Counted from the stretch's first letter, positions 42,406 to 50,192 are shown. The stretch: DNA of 64,000 bases from Plut-88900 sp963668115 (GCA_963668115.1 OY764147.1:1922001-1986000), one strand, 5' to 3'. Program-made: numbers and translations. Notes: a model not told the origin generated them from the letters alone.

Positions 42406-43671
42406 TCAAGCTGGGGTAGGTGTCCTGCCCGGGTTCCGGAGAAGCACTGCGCTCACTACCAGGGCCAGGGACCCGAACGCCGTGTAGAAAAGCGCCTGCC
42501 TCAAGTCGCCGGTTGCCTCCTGTATGAAGCCCACCATCATCGGCCCGATGGCAGCGCCGGTCGAAATCGCAATTCGCAGAAGAGCCTGGCCCACTGCCAC
42601 TTCCCTGGGCTTGATATTCGGCAGGTAGAAGACCATCCCCATCAGCACGGCGAAGAATGCTGAGAAAACACCCTTAACAGTCGCAAGAAGGACGACCAGT
42701 ACTGCCGGTTCCGTGTAGAGCAGGAGCAGGATGAGGACGAACTTCGCAATCCCGCACGTTGCCAGGACAAGAGGCCTATGCCGGTTGAAGAAACCAACGG
42801 CGTTAATGCCTATGGAACTGGGCGCCGCTGCCAGCGCCGACAACCCCACCGCCACCCCGACCATCGTGGCAGATAAATTCAATGTGGTCTCTGCGAATGT
42901 CGGCCAGAATACACTGAATGCCATCTCCGAAAGGACCACACCCAGCAACCCGACACTCGCAAACCACAGTTCCCGGTACTTCAGCACGCTCTTCAGAGGA
43001 GTACCCGCCTGAGATTGGGTGCGTCTATTCTGCTCTTCTCCTCCCCTCTCTCTCCCGACCACGAACCACAGCAGCGTCAGCGCCAGGCACAGGAATCCCC
43101 AGACGTGAAGTGCATTCCTCCAGCCTCCCGACCATTCAATAATCAAAGGCGTGAGGAACGAGACCACACCGAACATCGTGTCCACGCTTCCCACCAGGAT
43201 GCCGTTGGTCATGGCCATCTGACGCCTGGTCGACCACTGCTGGATGAGCAGGACCCTCGGGGCTTGCGTGAACATGGTGCCAAGGGCCAGGGACACCCTG
43301 CCGAGAATCAGCACCGCATACACCGGCGCCCGGGCCTGTATGAACACCGACCCGGCGACTAGCAGCAACGCGAAAGTCATCATTCGCCGGGGCCTGAACC
43401 GCGATGACCAGGAATTTATCGGCATTACCAGAACGAGGTTTGCAAGCAATGCCGAAGACCCCACCAGACCCTGCTGCGTAGGAGAGAGACCCAGCTCTTT
43501 GGAGATATCGGGCAGCATCAGCCCGATGAAAAAGAGCATGGACATCGACGTGGAAATGCCCGACGCCATGCCCCCGATAACCACCCACCGATACCGCGGG
43601 ATGGCGTCTTCCTGGGCAGTACCGAAACGAAGGGTTTCCGAAGATGTGGCTGCCATGCTATTGACAGCCAT
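42406..43671 (-). CDS. Major facilitator superfamily transporter
   Basis: 421 residues with about twelve hydrophobic segments. The loop 2-3 signature is present as INSWSSRFRPRRMMTF and again as VGFFNRHRPLVLAT in the second half. The gene starts 12 nt after the CoA-transferase stop, so the two form an operon. It could export or import the acid handled by the CoA-transferase. Starts at 43671 or 43656 are both possible; a TATAATG overlaps the first. Confidence 0.88.
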   Translation of the reverse strand: MAVNSMAATSSETLRFGTAQEDAIPRYRWVVIGGMASGISTSMSMLFFIGLMLPDISKELGLSPTQQGLVGSSALLANLVLVMPINSWSSRFRPRRMMTFALLLVAGSVFIQARAPVYAVLILGRVSLALGTMFTQAPRVLLIQQWSTRRQMAMTNGILVGSVDTMFGVVSFLTPLIIEWSGGWRNALHVWGFLCLALTLLWFVVGRERGGEEQNRRTQSQAGTPLKSVLKYRELWFASVGLLGVVLSEMAFSVFWPTFAETTLNLSATMVGVAVGLSALAAAPSSIGINAVGFFNRHRPLVLATCGIAKFVLILLLLYTEPAVLVVLLATVKGVFSAFFAVLMGMVFYLPNIKPREVAVGQALLRIAISTGAAIGPMMVGFIQEATGDLRQALFYTAFGSLALVVSAVLLRNPGRTPTPA

Positions 43672-43683
43672 TATAAGCGGAGG

Positions 43684-44937
43684 CTAGATGATGCCTGCCT
43701 CCCGGAACCTCTCCACCTCTGCCCAGTCGTACCCGCACTCCTCGGTCAACACTTCCTCGGTGTGCTGTCCGAACTCGGGGGCCGGATTTCCGACCATAGC
43801 CGGAGTCCTGGAAAACTTGACGGGCAGGCCCGTAGTCCTGGTAGGGCCCATAGTCGGATGCTGTGTGGGAACCACGTACTCGTTTGCGAGCACCTGCGGG
43901 TCTGTGGCCGATTCAGCCACCGTATTCACGGAGGTGTATACGAACCGCACCTTCCTCCGGGTAAAGAGGTCGGCCCATGATTGTCGGGCCCTGGAGCCGA
44001 ATGTTGCGATCAGGATATCCCTGAGCTCTGCCGCGTACTGCAGCCTGCCGGACAGCGTGTTGAATCGCGGATCGCTTACAAACTCATCCAGCCCCATTAC
44101 GGAGCAAAACTCTTCCCATATCCTCTCCGAATGGGGCTCGTTGAGCATGAGCCATTTTCCGTCCGCGCACTTGTACCAGTTGACGAAAGGGTCCAGCGAG
44201 CCACGGGGAGATGTTCCGAAGGTCGAGTCGTTCTTCCATAGGAACATGTGGAAGTTGTCATGCTGGAAGTGCACCGAGCTCCCTAGCATCGAGGCCTCCA
44301 CCGCCTGCCCCACCCCATGTCTCTCCCTTGCTATCAGGGCTGCCATGATGCCATAGACCAGCATCGTGGCGCCCAGCTGGTCAAAGGTCCCGCCCCCGAT
44401 GATTATTGGGTCCCCGCCCTCGGCGTTGCCCATTCGGTAGGCGAATCCGGTATGGGCCTGTATCGAAGAGTCGTAGCCGTGCTTGTTGGCTAACGGCCCT
44501 CGGGTCCCGTAGGCGGTGTTAATAGCCCAGATGAGCCTGGGATTGATGGCGGACAGGGTCTCGTAGTCGACCCCCAGCCGTTCCACCACATCCGTGGTGT
44601 AGTTGGTGAAGAAGACATCGGCCTTGGAGACGAGTCTTCGGAGGACTTCCTTGCCCTGCTCGCTCTTGAGGTCAAGGGTGATGGCCCGTTTGCCCCGGTT
44701 GACCATCTCGAACCACAGGGCCCGACCGCCGGGCAGTTCCAGGCTGTGGCCGAAGGCCTGGGTGACGCCCCGGCACGGGTCCCCGACCACCGGCTGCTCT
44801 ATCTTGATTACGTCGGCGCCCAGGTCTCCGAGCATGTAACCTGCCGCGCCGCCGTTGTGCCAGACGGCCAGCTCAATGACCCGTATCCCCTTCAAGGGCC
44901 CCGAGGTACATCCCGCTTCTCCGTTTGCCGAGTCCAT
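43684..44937 (-). CDS. CaiB/BaiF family CoA-transferase
   Basis: 417 residues from the ATG giving MDSANGEAGCTSG, with a GAAGGGG site. Family blocks are LKGIRVIELAVWHNGGAAGYMLGDLGADVIKIEQP, NRGKRAITLDLKSEQGKEVLRRLV, and the catalytic Asp in HGYDSSIQAHTGFAYRMG. Class III CoA-transferases move CoA between carboxylic acids (formate/oxalate, carnitine, succinate and others). The first gene of an operon with an MFS carrier. The substrate is unknown; a transporter for the same acid is plausible. Confidence 0.9.
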   Translation of the reverse strand: MDSANGEAGCTSGPLKGIRVIELAVWHNGGAAGYMLGDLGADVIKIEQPVVGDPCRGVTQAFGHSLELPGGRALWFEMVNRGKRAITLDLKSEQGKEVLRRLVSKADVFFTNYTTDVVERLGVDYETLSAINPRLIWAINTAYGTRGPLANKHGYDSSIQAHTGFAYRMGNAEGGDPIIIGGGTFDQLGATMLVYGIMAALIARERHGVGQAVEASMLGSSVHFQHDNFHMFLWKNDSTFGTSPRGSLDPFVNWYKCADGKWLMLNEPHSERIWEEFCSVMGLDEFVSDPRFNTLSGRLQYAAELRDILIATFGSRARQSWADLFTRRKVRFVYTSVNTVAESATDPQVLANEYVVPTQHPTMGPTRTTGLPVKFSRTPAMVGNPAPEFGQHTEEVLTEECGYDWAEVERFREAGII

Positions 44938-45031
44938 GTTGCGCCCCTTCCCCGGCTCGAAAAATTTTGCCCGACATGATAGACCCGCACCACCCATTCA
45001 GCAATACAAATCGGCTTGTGCAAACCCGGTA

Positions 45032-45061
45032 TTGCGCGATTCACCACAATGGCCTTATATT
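45032..45061 (+). promoter_or_regulatory. Putative promoter of the small transcript at 45.1 kb
   Basis: TTGCGC (45032-45037), an 18-bp spacer, and TATATT (45056-45061). The transcript would start near 45068 and reach a terminator ending at about 45264. Confidence 0.5.
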
Positions 45062-45090
45062 GGAAGTACATCAAGAAAGGAGGTGATCAA

Positions 45091-45135
45091 TTGGAAACAG
45101 ATGATAAACGGACTGGTGAGGTGTCTGTAACGTAA
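45091..45135 (+). CDS. Candidate 14-residue peptide ORF with a full anti-SD complement
   Basis: TTG at 45091 opens METDDKRTGEVSVT, then TAA. It is preceded by AAAGGAGGTGATC (45076-45088), which is fully complementary to the 16S rRNA 3' tail, with seven nt to the start. The stop codon lies in the 5' arm of a nine-bp stem (45131-45139 with 45169-45177). No hydrophobic segment. Translation is inferred only from the ribosome site and reading frame. Confidence 0.5.
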   Translation: METDDKRTGEVSVT

Positions 45136-45264
45136 ACGGTTTTGACACGTAGTCGTGCCCATTGGGTTCCGTTTACGGAATCCGCGCAGGCACCGGGCCC
45201 CGAAGCTCCCGGGTAGTCCACCGGGGCGGCCGCAAGGCTGAAGCGCTTCGGGGCTTTTCCTTTG
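45131..45264 (+). ncRNA. Structured 3' region with three-way junction and intrinsic terminator
   Basis: First stem CGTAAACGG/CCGTTTACG (45131-45139, 45169-45177). Then an outer stem GCCCCGAAGC/GCTTCGGGGC (45197-45206, 45245-45254) encloses two small hairpins, CCCGG..CCGGG around GTAGTCCA and GCC-GCAA-GGC, followed by TTTTCCTTT. The segments GGTAGTCCAC and CGGCCGCAAGGCTGAA resemble 16S rRNA core sequence. No gene follows on this strand, so it is a stand-alone RNA rather than a leader. Unknown family. Confidence 0.5.
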
Positions 45265-45342
45265 CCCGTCTTAACTCCAAAACAATCTATCGCCGCACTG
45301 CCTAGGGGTCACTACAGGAAGACTCTTAAACATCAGTAAGGC

Positions 45343-46416
45343 CTAGCAATCAGCCAATGGGAGTTCGGAGAGGTCATTGCTGCGGGCATAATGTAGGAGT
45401 CGGGGTATACAGCCGGCAAGACGATTTCCTCCAGCGATATACAGAGAATTAAGCTCAGACAACTTGCCCAATTCCGGCGGTATCTCTCCGCTCAACTTGT
45501 TGTAGTTGAGCCATAATGTTTCCAACTTGGAAAGGTTTCCCAATTCCGGCGGTATCTCTCCCGTTAGCTCATTCTCACGGAGATTCAACTCTTCTAGGTT
45601 GGAGAGTTCACTCAGTTCGGGCGGTATCTCCCCGCTTAAGTTATTATCCCAGAGGCTCAGGCGCTCCAAGCTGAAAAGCTTGCCTAATTCCGGGGGTATC
45701 TCCCCGCTTAAGTTATTATCCCAGAGGCTCAGGCGCTCCAAGCTGAAAAGCTTGCCTAATTCCGGGGGTATCTCCCCGCTTAACCCTTCGAAACCGAGAT
45801 CCAGTGCCACAACCCGGTCATTCACGGCGGTTACGCCGTCCCATTCGCCAATGGGTTTATCGCTTAGCCAGTTTTCGTTACTGTCCCAACTCGGGCCATT
45901 CGTAGCGTTGTACAAGGTAATCAAAACTTCCCTATCAGATTCGGGAGTATGCCAGCAAGGTGGCAGCTCAAGGGATTCTCCCCATTCGGATAACTGATCT
46001 TTGTGTAACTCGTCCCATTCAGATGGTATCTCTCCACACAATTCGTTAAAGCTGAGAGACAGTGATTCCAAGTTGGCAAGTTTGCCTAGTTCCGACGGTA
46101 TTCGCCCGCTCAACTCATTGTCATCAAGCCACAAAACTTTTAGGTTGGAGAGTCTACCTAGTTCCGGTGGTATTTCCCCACTCAACTCGTTCCAACTGAG
46201 ATTCAATACCACAACACGGCCGTTTTCAGTGATGACACCATCCCATTCGCCAATGGGCTTATCGCTCAGCCAATTGTCATTATGCCTCCAATCCGGGCCA
46301 TTTGTAGCGTTATACAAGGTGACCAAAACTTCCCTGTCCGACTCAGGAGTATCCCCGCAGGCTGACAAAATAATGGACGTTACGCAAATTATCGCCAGTA
46401 AGACAACGATCAACAT
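45343..46416 (-). CDS. Leucine-rich-repeat lipoprotein
   Basis: 357 residues with a type II signal peptide (lipobox LSAC, Cys20). The mature protein has two similar halves, each opening with TPESDREVL...LYNATNGP.W...NWLSDKPIGEWDGV (residues 23 and 157), followed by plant-type 24-residue LRRs (L..L..N.LSGEIPPELG). A perfect 72-bp tandem duplication encodes two identical repeats. Such proteins bind ligands or mediate adhesion at the cell surface. AT-rich relative to neighbours, consistent with transfer. Confidence 0.87.
   Translation of the reverse strand: MLIVVLLAIICVTSIILSACGDTPESDREVLVTLYNATNGPDWRHNDNWLSDKPIGEWDGVITENGRVVVLNLSWNELSGEIPPELGRLSNLKVLWLDDNELSGRIPSELGKLANLESLSLSFNELCGEIPSEWDELHKDQLSEWGESLELPPCWHTPESDREVLITLYNATNGPSWDSNENWLSDKPIGEWDGVTAVNDRVVALDLGFEGLSGEIPPELGKLFSLERLSLWDNNLSGEIPPELGKLFSLERLSLWDNNLSGEIPPELSELSNLEELNLRENELTGEIPPELGNLSKLETLWLNYNKLSGEIPPELGKLSELNSLYIAGGNRLAGCIPRLLHYARSNDLSELPLADC
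45635..45778 (-). repeat. Perfect 72-bp tandem duplication inside the LRR gene
   Basis: Units 45635-45706 and 45707-45778 are identical and encode the 24-residue unit KLFSLERLSLWDNNLSGEIP plus PELG twice. Absence of synonymous differences suggests a recent duplication. Confidence 0.92.
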
Positions 46417-46579
46417 TTGACTTCTGCCGATTAAAGGAATGATGGCGTCACCTCAATGAATAGGTCGACACAAAACTTAAACCGGAATCTGTTCGCATGT
46501 CAATTTTTACCGTCACTTGAACTTGAATTTTATGAGTGCCTTCAAATTTATTCGAGGTCAAACACTGACTTGGCCGACT

Positions 46580-46625
46580 TGACAGCCTCCATATACAATG
46601 ATAGCATATATATGCTAGTTATAAT
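46580..46625 (+). promoter_or_regulatory. Putative promoter(s) of the small-ORF operon
   Basis: TTGACA (46580-46585), 17 bp, TAGCAT (46603-46608). A second -10-like TATAAT is at 46620-46625. The palindrome GCATATATATGC (46605-46616) and the inverted pair CTAGT/ACTAG (46616-46632) overlap these and could be operators. AT-rich noncoding DNA (46417-46579) precedes it with no gene seen. Confidence 0.55.
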
Positions 46626-46648
46626 GTACTAGAAAAGGAGGTGCACCT

Positions 46649-46660
46649 ATGAATCCCTGA
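46649..46660 (+). CDS. Candidate minimal ORF (Met-Asn-Pro-stop) after a strong ribosome site
   Basis: AAAAGGAGGTG (46633-46643) is followed after seven nt by ATG AAT CCC TGA. Read through the TGA, the frame stays open to TAA at 46736-46738 (25 more sense codons) and that TAA overlaps the ATG of the next ORF (TAATG). Either a minimal ORF used in regulation or a TGA-interrupted small gene; the sequence alone does not decide. Confidence 0.4.
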   Translation: MNP

Positions 46661-46737
46661 CGTAGTGCGCATCTGGATTCGACCCCGGATGCCGTATCGT
46701 GCCCATGGTTCGCAGATATTAGCGTTAGGAGAAGTTA

Positions 46738-46815
46738 ATGAGCAATTGGCAACATAGCCGTGAAGGACCGAAGGAAGAACTATCCAGTGGAGGCATAAGT
46801 CATGAGCCGACTTAA
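46738..46815 (+). CDS. Candidate 25-residue small protein
   Basis: ATG at 46738 with AGGAGA upstream; it opens MSNWQHSREGPKEELSSGG. Its start overlaps the TAA that would end the upstream read-through frame, and its end overlaps the next ORF by 14 nt. Charged and without a hydrophobic segment. Overlaps and ribosome sites suggest translational coupling in a tiny operon. Function unknown. Confidence 0.45.
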   Translation: MSNWQHSREGPKEELSSGGISHEPT

Positions 46816-46984
46816 GCAGTTGCATCTCAAATGCACACAAAATGACAATACTGTGACTGTCGAGGTGCATCTCGCAGACTCTTCAGAATCAGATCAAGAA
46901 AATCTAGGTAAATATGGGCATATCATGTCCCTTATTCAACATCTTCGTAGATTTATTACTGTATTCCTAATTTTGATAGCGTAA
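46802..46984 (+). CDS. Hypothetical 60-residue protein with hydrophobic C-terminus
   Basis: ATG at 46802 has GGAGG eight nt upstream. The protein begins MSRLKQLHLKCTQNDNTVTVEVHLADSSESDQ and ends with HLRRFITVFLILIA, a short hydrophobic tail that could insert in the membrane. A strong terminator follows after 30 nt. It is the last gene of the small-ORF operon. AT-rich relative to the region; no domain recognised. Confidence 0.55.
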   Translation: MSRLKQLHLKCTQNDNTVTVEVHLADSSESDQENLGKYGHIMSLIQHLRRFITVFLILIA

Positions 46985-47013
46985 TTGTTTGATTTAAAAT
47001 AGAGTCGTTTTAA

Positions 47014-47044
47014 GGGGGAGACGCTGCCAAGCAGCGTCTCCCCC
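47014..47044. terminator. Strong intrinsic terminator (bidirectional)
   Basis: Perfect 14-bp stem GGGGGAGACGCTGC / GCAGCGTCTCCCCC with loop CAA. On the plus strand it is followed by ATTTCC; on the minus strand by TTAAAACG. It ends the small-ORF operon and may also end the BtpA-like gene. Confidence 0.8.
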
Positions 47045-47099
47045 ATTTCCATAAGGAGATTGTGGGCCATGAAATGAGCCTAGAATAAGACGAGACTTC

Positions 47100-47900
47100 C
47101 TACCCTCGCCCCGCCGAAACGAGCCTCGCCACCCTCTCCACATCGGCCGGATTGGATACCACGCTACCCCTCTTCAGGCTCGTTCCCACGATCACCCCGT
47201 CCGCCCATTCCAGGTAGTCCCCGATGTTTGCCTCGGTGACTCCGCTCCCGACCAGCACCGGCGTCCCTTCAGGTACAACTTCCTTCACTGCTTTAACGTC
47301 GGCGATGTCTGCTTCCTCTCCGGTGAAGGCCCCCGTCACGATTAACGCGTCCGCCAATCCACGATATATCGCCGCCTTGGCAGCGTCCCGGATGTCCTGC
47401 TCTCCGAGGGGCACGGCGTGCTTGACCAGGACATCGGCGAGGAGTTTCACGGGAGCCGCCAGAGCAGATCTCCTTCTGACCGTATCCTCGGCCCGGCCCT
47501 CGATGATCCCCTGGTCGGTGACCATTACGCCGGTGTGAACGTTGACCCTTATGAACTCGCCGCCCGTGGCGTAGGCAAGGCCGAGGGCGGCTACGGGGTC
47601 GTTGCGCAGGACGTTCACGCCAAAGGGGACTTCGACGTTGTTGGCCACGCTCTCTATGACCACCGCCATAGCGGCGACGGTCTCGGGTGGGACGGGCCCG
47701 CGCAGAAAGGGCACGTCGCCGAAGTTTTCGAATATCACGGCGTCGACGCCGCCGCGGGCGAGGGCCTCGGTGTCCCGCAGCGCGTGCTCCACGACGGAGT
47801 CGAGGTCTCCCTTCCAGCCGGGACTCCCGGGCAGCGGCAGCAGGTGTACGACCCCTATGATCTCTTTAGCGCCATCGCGGCTCTTGCTCAATACAGGCAT
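47100..47900 (-). CDS. BtpA/SgcQ family TIM-barrel protein
   Basis: 266 residues from the ATG giving MPVLSKSRDGAKEIIGVVHL, with GGAG seven nt upstream. Blocks match BtpA: GVVHLLPLPGSPGW, DAVIFENFGDVPF, VPFGVNVLRNDPVAALGLAYATGGEFIRVNVHTGVMVTDQGIIEG and GVIVGTSLKRGSV. BtpA stabilises photosystem I in cyanobacteria; in other bacteria the family is of unknown function (SgcQ, sugar-related). It is divergent from the Rieske oxygenase. Confidence 0.88.
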   Translation of the reverse strand: MPVLSKSRDGAKEIIGVVHLLPLPGSPGWKGDLDSVVEHALRDTEALARGGVDAVIFENFGDVPFLRGPVPPETVAAMAVVIESVANNVEVPFGVNVLRNDPVAALGLAYATGGEFIRVNVHTGVMVTDQGIIEGRAEDTVRRRSALAAPVKLLADVLVKHAVPLGEQDIRDAAKAAIYRGLADALIVTGAFTGEEADIADVKAVKEVVPEGTPVLVGSGVTEANIGDYLEWADGVIVGTSLKRGSVVSNPADVERVARLVSAGRG

Positions 47901-47960
47901 AGATTCTCCGGGCCTAGGGTATCCCGACCCGTGCAAAAAAGGAACCTACACACCGACCTT

Positions 47961-47989
47961 TTGTTGCCCGACCCCACGTCTGGTAGAAT
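47961..47989 (+). promoter_or_regulatory. Putative promoter of the Rieske oxygenase
   Basis: TTGTTG (47961-47966), a 17-bp spacer, and TAGAAT (47984-47989), about 50 nt before the ATG at 48040. Confidence 0.6.
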
Positions 47990-48039
47990 CACACCCATAA
48001 ACGGTCCCTTGATAGACCGTCAGCGAGGGGTGAGGCGCT

Positions 48040-49326
48040 ATGGTAGTCACGACCAAGAGGGAAATCGAAACTCTTACAACCCAAAGACCGGATGTCCAGG
48101 ACGAGGCCTACGGAGCGACGCAGATCGGCCCGTTCGACTACGTGCCGAAGGTCGGGTTCCGGGAGTACTGGTACCCGTGCGTCTGGTCGAAGGAGGTAGG
48201 GCGGAAGCCGAAGAACATCAAGATGCTCGGGGAGGAGCTGGTGCTGTTCCGGGGCAAGAAGGGCAATGTTGTCGCGCTGAACGAGTGGTGCCCGCACCGC
48301 GGGGCTCGGCTCTCCCGGGGCTTCTGCGAGTTTGAGGGCACCGTGACCTGCCCTTACCACGGGTACACGTTTGACGAGTCGGGCAACTGCGTGGCCGGCC
48401 TCATCGAGAGTACGGACTCCCCGCTGGTAGGCAAGATGCGCACCCGCTCCTATCCCACCGCCGAGTGGAACGGCATCGTCCTCGTCTGGATGGGGGAGAC
48501 CGACCCCGTTCCCTTCGAAGAAGACCTCCCCTACGAGTTCTCCGATGCCACGCTCACGGGCCGCAAGTACACGCGGGTCAAGATGTGGGAGACCAACTGG
48601 ACCGAGCCCATGAACCAGGGCATCGATTACCATGAGTTCTACCTGCACCGGGGGCTTAACTTCTGGCGTTTCGTGGACTGGCGTTTCCCCTTCTGGCGGC
48701 CGAAGTCGGTCTCTACGGGGGGCACCGAGATAGTCTCCGAAGGAGATGACAACATCTGGGTCAAAACGGCGCAGGCCAAATTTGGTCATGCGGAGTATCC
48801 GGGCCTGGGCAAGTGGCCCCGCAAGACATGGTGGCGCAAGCTTCCCGCTCCCAAGACCCCCAACGCAGGCATGATCGCCACCGCCACCGGCGAAAAGGCC
48901 TGGGCCACCTACAACCACAACCTGCAACTTCCCACGAAGATTAGGGTCTGCATCGGGAGCCTGGTGCACCTGCGCTGGGGCGTACCCGTCGACGAGGAGA
49001 ACACCCGGGTCTGGACGTTCACCATCTGCAAGACGCCGAAGACCATCTTCGGCAAACTGTGGATGGACGTCTGGTACTACTTCTGGAACAAGCCCGCCCG
49101 GGTCATTGCCATCAACGAAAAAGAAGACCTGATAGTCTTCAAGAACGAGCACATCAACCTGGAGCGGCCGCAGAAGCTCGGGCTCTTGGACAGGGGCCTG
49201 ATCCTCTTCCGGCGTAACTTAGCGAAGAGATCTCGGGACTTCCAGCGTCTCGGCGGCGCTCAGGGCTGCCTAAAGCAGGAGCCCGACCCCTCAATGGTCC
49301 GGCAGTGGGCGCGTAATCACCGGTAG
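48040..49326 (+). CDS. Rieske non-heme iron oxygenase, alpha subunit
   Basis: 428 residues. The Rieske motif is CPHRGARLSRGFCEF...CPYHGY (Cys-x-His, Cys-x2-His). The mononuclear iron site is in NQGIDYHEFYLHRG with the bridging Asp. The order (Rieske at about residues 84-110, then catalytic domain) fits ring-hydroxylating or demethylating oxygenases. No ferredoxin or reductase subunit is adjacent, so electrons would come from elsewhere. GAGG precedes the ATG. Confidence 0.92.
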   Translation: MVVTTKREIETLTTQRPDVQDEAYGATQIGPFDYVPKVGFREYWYPCVWSKEVGRKPKNIKMLGEELVLFRGKKGNVVALNEWCPHRGARLSRGFCEFEGTVTCPYHGYTFDESGNCVAGLIESTDSPLVGKMRTRSYPTAEWNGIVLVWMGETDPVPFEEDLPYEFSDATLTGRKYTRVKMWETNWTEPMNQGIDYHEFYLHRGLNFWRFVDWRFPFWRPKSVSTGGTEIVSEGDDNIWVKTAQAKFGHAEYPGLGKWPRKTWWRKLPAPKTPNAGMIATATGEKAWATYNHNLQLPTKIRVCIGSLVHLRWGVPVDEENTRVWTFTICKTPKTIFGKLWMDVWYYFWNKPARVIAINEKEDLIVFKNEHINLERPQKLGLLDRGLILFRRNLAKRSRDFQRLGGAQGCLKQEPDPSMVRQWARNHR

Positions 49327-49398
49327 GCTGCGCCACTGCCCCGGCGACTTGCTCAATGAACCTACCTTGATCACTTCGACCAAGGTTCCGATTAACGG

Positions 49399-49429
49399 TT
49401 GATAGCGTACCACTTAAAGTGGTACGCTA
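49399..49429 (+). promoter_or_regulatory. Second higBA promoter with palindromic operator between -35 and -10
   Basis: TTGATA (49399-49404), 18 bp, TACGCT (49423-49428). A perfect inverted repeat with 13-nt arms (TAGCGTACCACTT / AAGTGGTACGCTA, one central base) spans 49403-49429, exactly across the promoter. It is well placed for HigA repression. Confidence 0.75.
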
Positions 49430-49437
49430 CTCGCGTC

Positions 49438-49734
49438 GTGAAAGTCACCTTCGCCAACAATAAGCTTGAGCGTTGCTTTCACAACCATACTGAAGCTGTC
49501 CGTGAATGGGGCCCTAGGGTCGGCCTTAGGTATGTGAGCAGGATCGAAGTATTGATTGTAGCCGACAGCTTGCAGGTTCTCAGGAAGTCGAAGGCTCTCG
49601 GACTCCACAGGCTAAAGGGAAACATGCGTGGGCTATGGGCCATGACAGTACAGGGGCGATGGCGGTTGATTATCGAACCGATCAATGACCATTCCATAAT
49701 CGTAAGGGATGTGAGTGCACACTATGGCGACTGA
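49438..49734 (+). CDS. higB: HigB-family toxin
   Basis: 98 residues from GTG at 49438, about ten nt after the -10 box, so nearly leaderless; the ORF extension to 49399 lies in the promoter. The fold is shown by VKVTFANNKLERCFHNHTEAV, GLHRLKGNMRGLWAMTVQGRWRLIIEPIND and the C-terminal IVRDVSAHYGD, typical of a RelE/HigB-like nuclease. It overlaps HigA by 11 nt. Confidence 0.88.
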   Translation: MKVTFANNKLERCFHNHTEAVREWGPRVGLRYVSRIEVLIVADSLQVLRKSKALGLHRLKGNMRGLWAMTVQGRWRLIIEPINDHSIIVRDVSAHYGD

Positions 49735-50077
49735 CGTTAAAGCAACAGCCTCCAAGTCACTGGAAACGACTGAGAATAGGCCAACAATTGCGATTCCTCC
49801 GGGCTTGATGATCAGGGATGAGCTTGAAGCCCGGAGAATGAGCCAACGACGATTGGCATCCGAGATGAAGCGACCCCTTCATGTCATCAACGAAATCGTG
49901 CTGGGGAAAAGGGCTCTCACACCAAGGACCGCTCTGGAACTTGAGAAGGTACTGGAGATACCTGCCCACGTTTGGATCGGGCTTGAAGGCCGATATCGGC
50001 TGGCGCTCGAGCTTGGATGTCCTCTTGCTTCAATCGATGAGATTGGCCCACTTACCGACGACTCCTCTATAGATTAG
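49724..50077 (+). CDS. higA: HigA-family antitoxin
   Basis: 117 residues from ATG at 49724, inside the end of higB. The HTH region is MIRDELEARRMSQRRLASEMKRPLHVINEIVLGKRALTPRTALELEKVLEIPAHVWIGLEGRYRLAL, diagnostic of HigA. The first 24 residues are an extra N-terminal arm. It neutralises the toxin and probably binds the palindrome upstream. An intrinsic terminator follows 23 nt after the stop. Confidence 0.9.
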   Translation: MATDVKATASKSLETTENRPTIAIPPGLMIRDELEARRMSQRRLASEMKRPLHVINEIVLGKRALTPRTALELEKVLEIPAHVWIGLEGRYRLALELGCPLASIDEIGPLTDDSSID

Positions 50078-50099
50078 CCCACACCACCGAGACCCAACC

Positions 50100-50136
50100 C
50101 CGGGAATGTGTATTGAATTCCCGGAGTTCTTTTTCT
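50100..50136 (+). terminator. Intrinsic terminator after higBA
   Basis: CCGGGAAT (50100-50107), 9-nt loop, ATTCCCGG (50117-50124), then GTTCTTTTTCT. Standard stem plus U-tract. Confidence 0.8.
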
Positions 50137-50192
50137 CCCTCAGTGCATAGGGCCGCATCCCCGTCTAAAAGGGTGCTAGGATTGCGCCCGCC

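Noticed and set aside
45181..45254. A functional 16S rRNA gene fragment or tRNA
   Set aside because: Only short segments match; the full helices of 16S are absent, and no acceptor stem or anticodon arm can be folded.
46649..46738. Selenocysteine reading of the TGA in the Met-Asn-Pro ORF
   Set aside because: No recognisable SECIS element or known selenoprotein family; kept only as an alternative in the findings.
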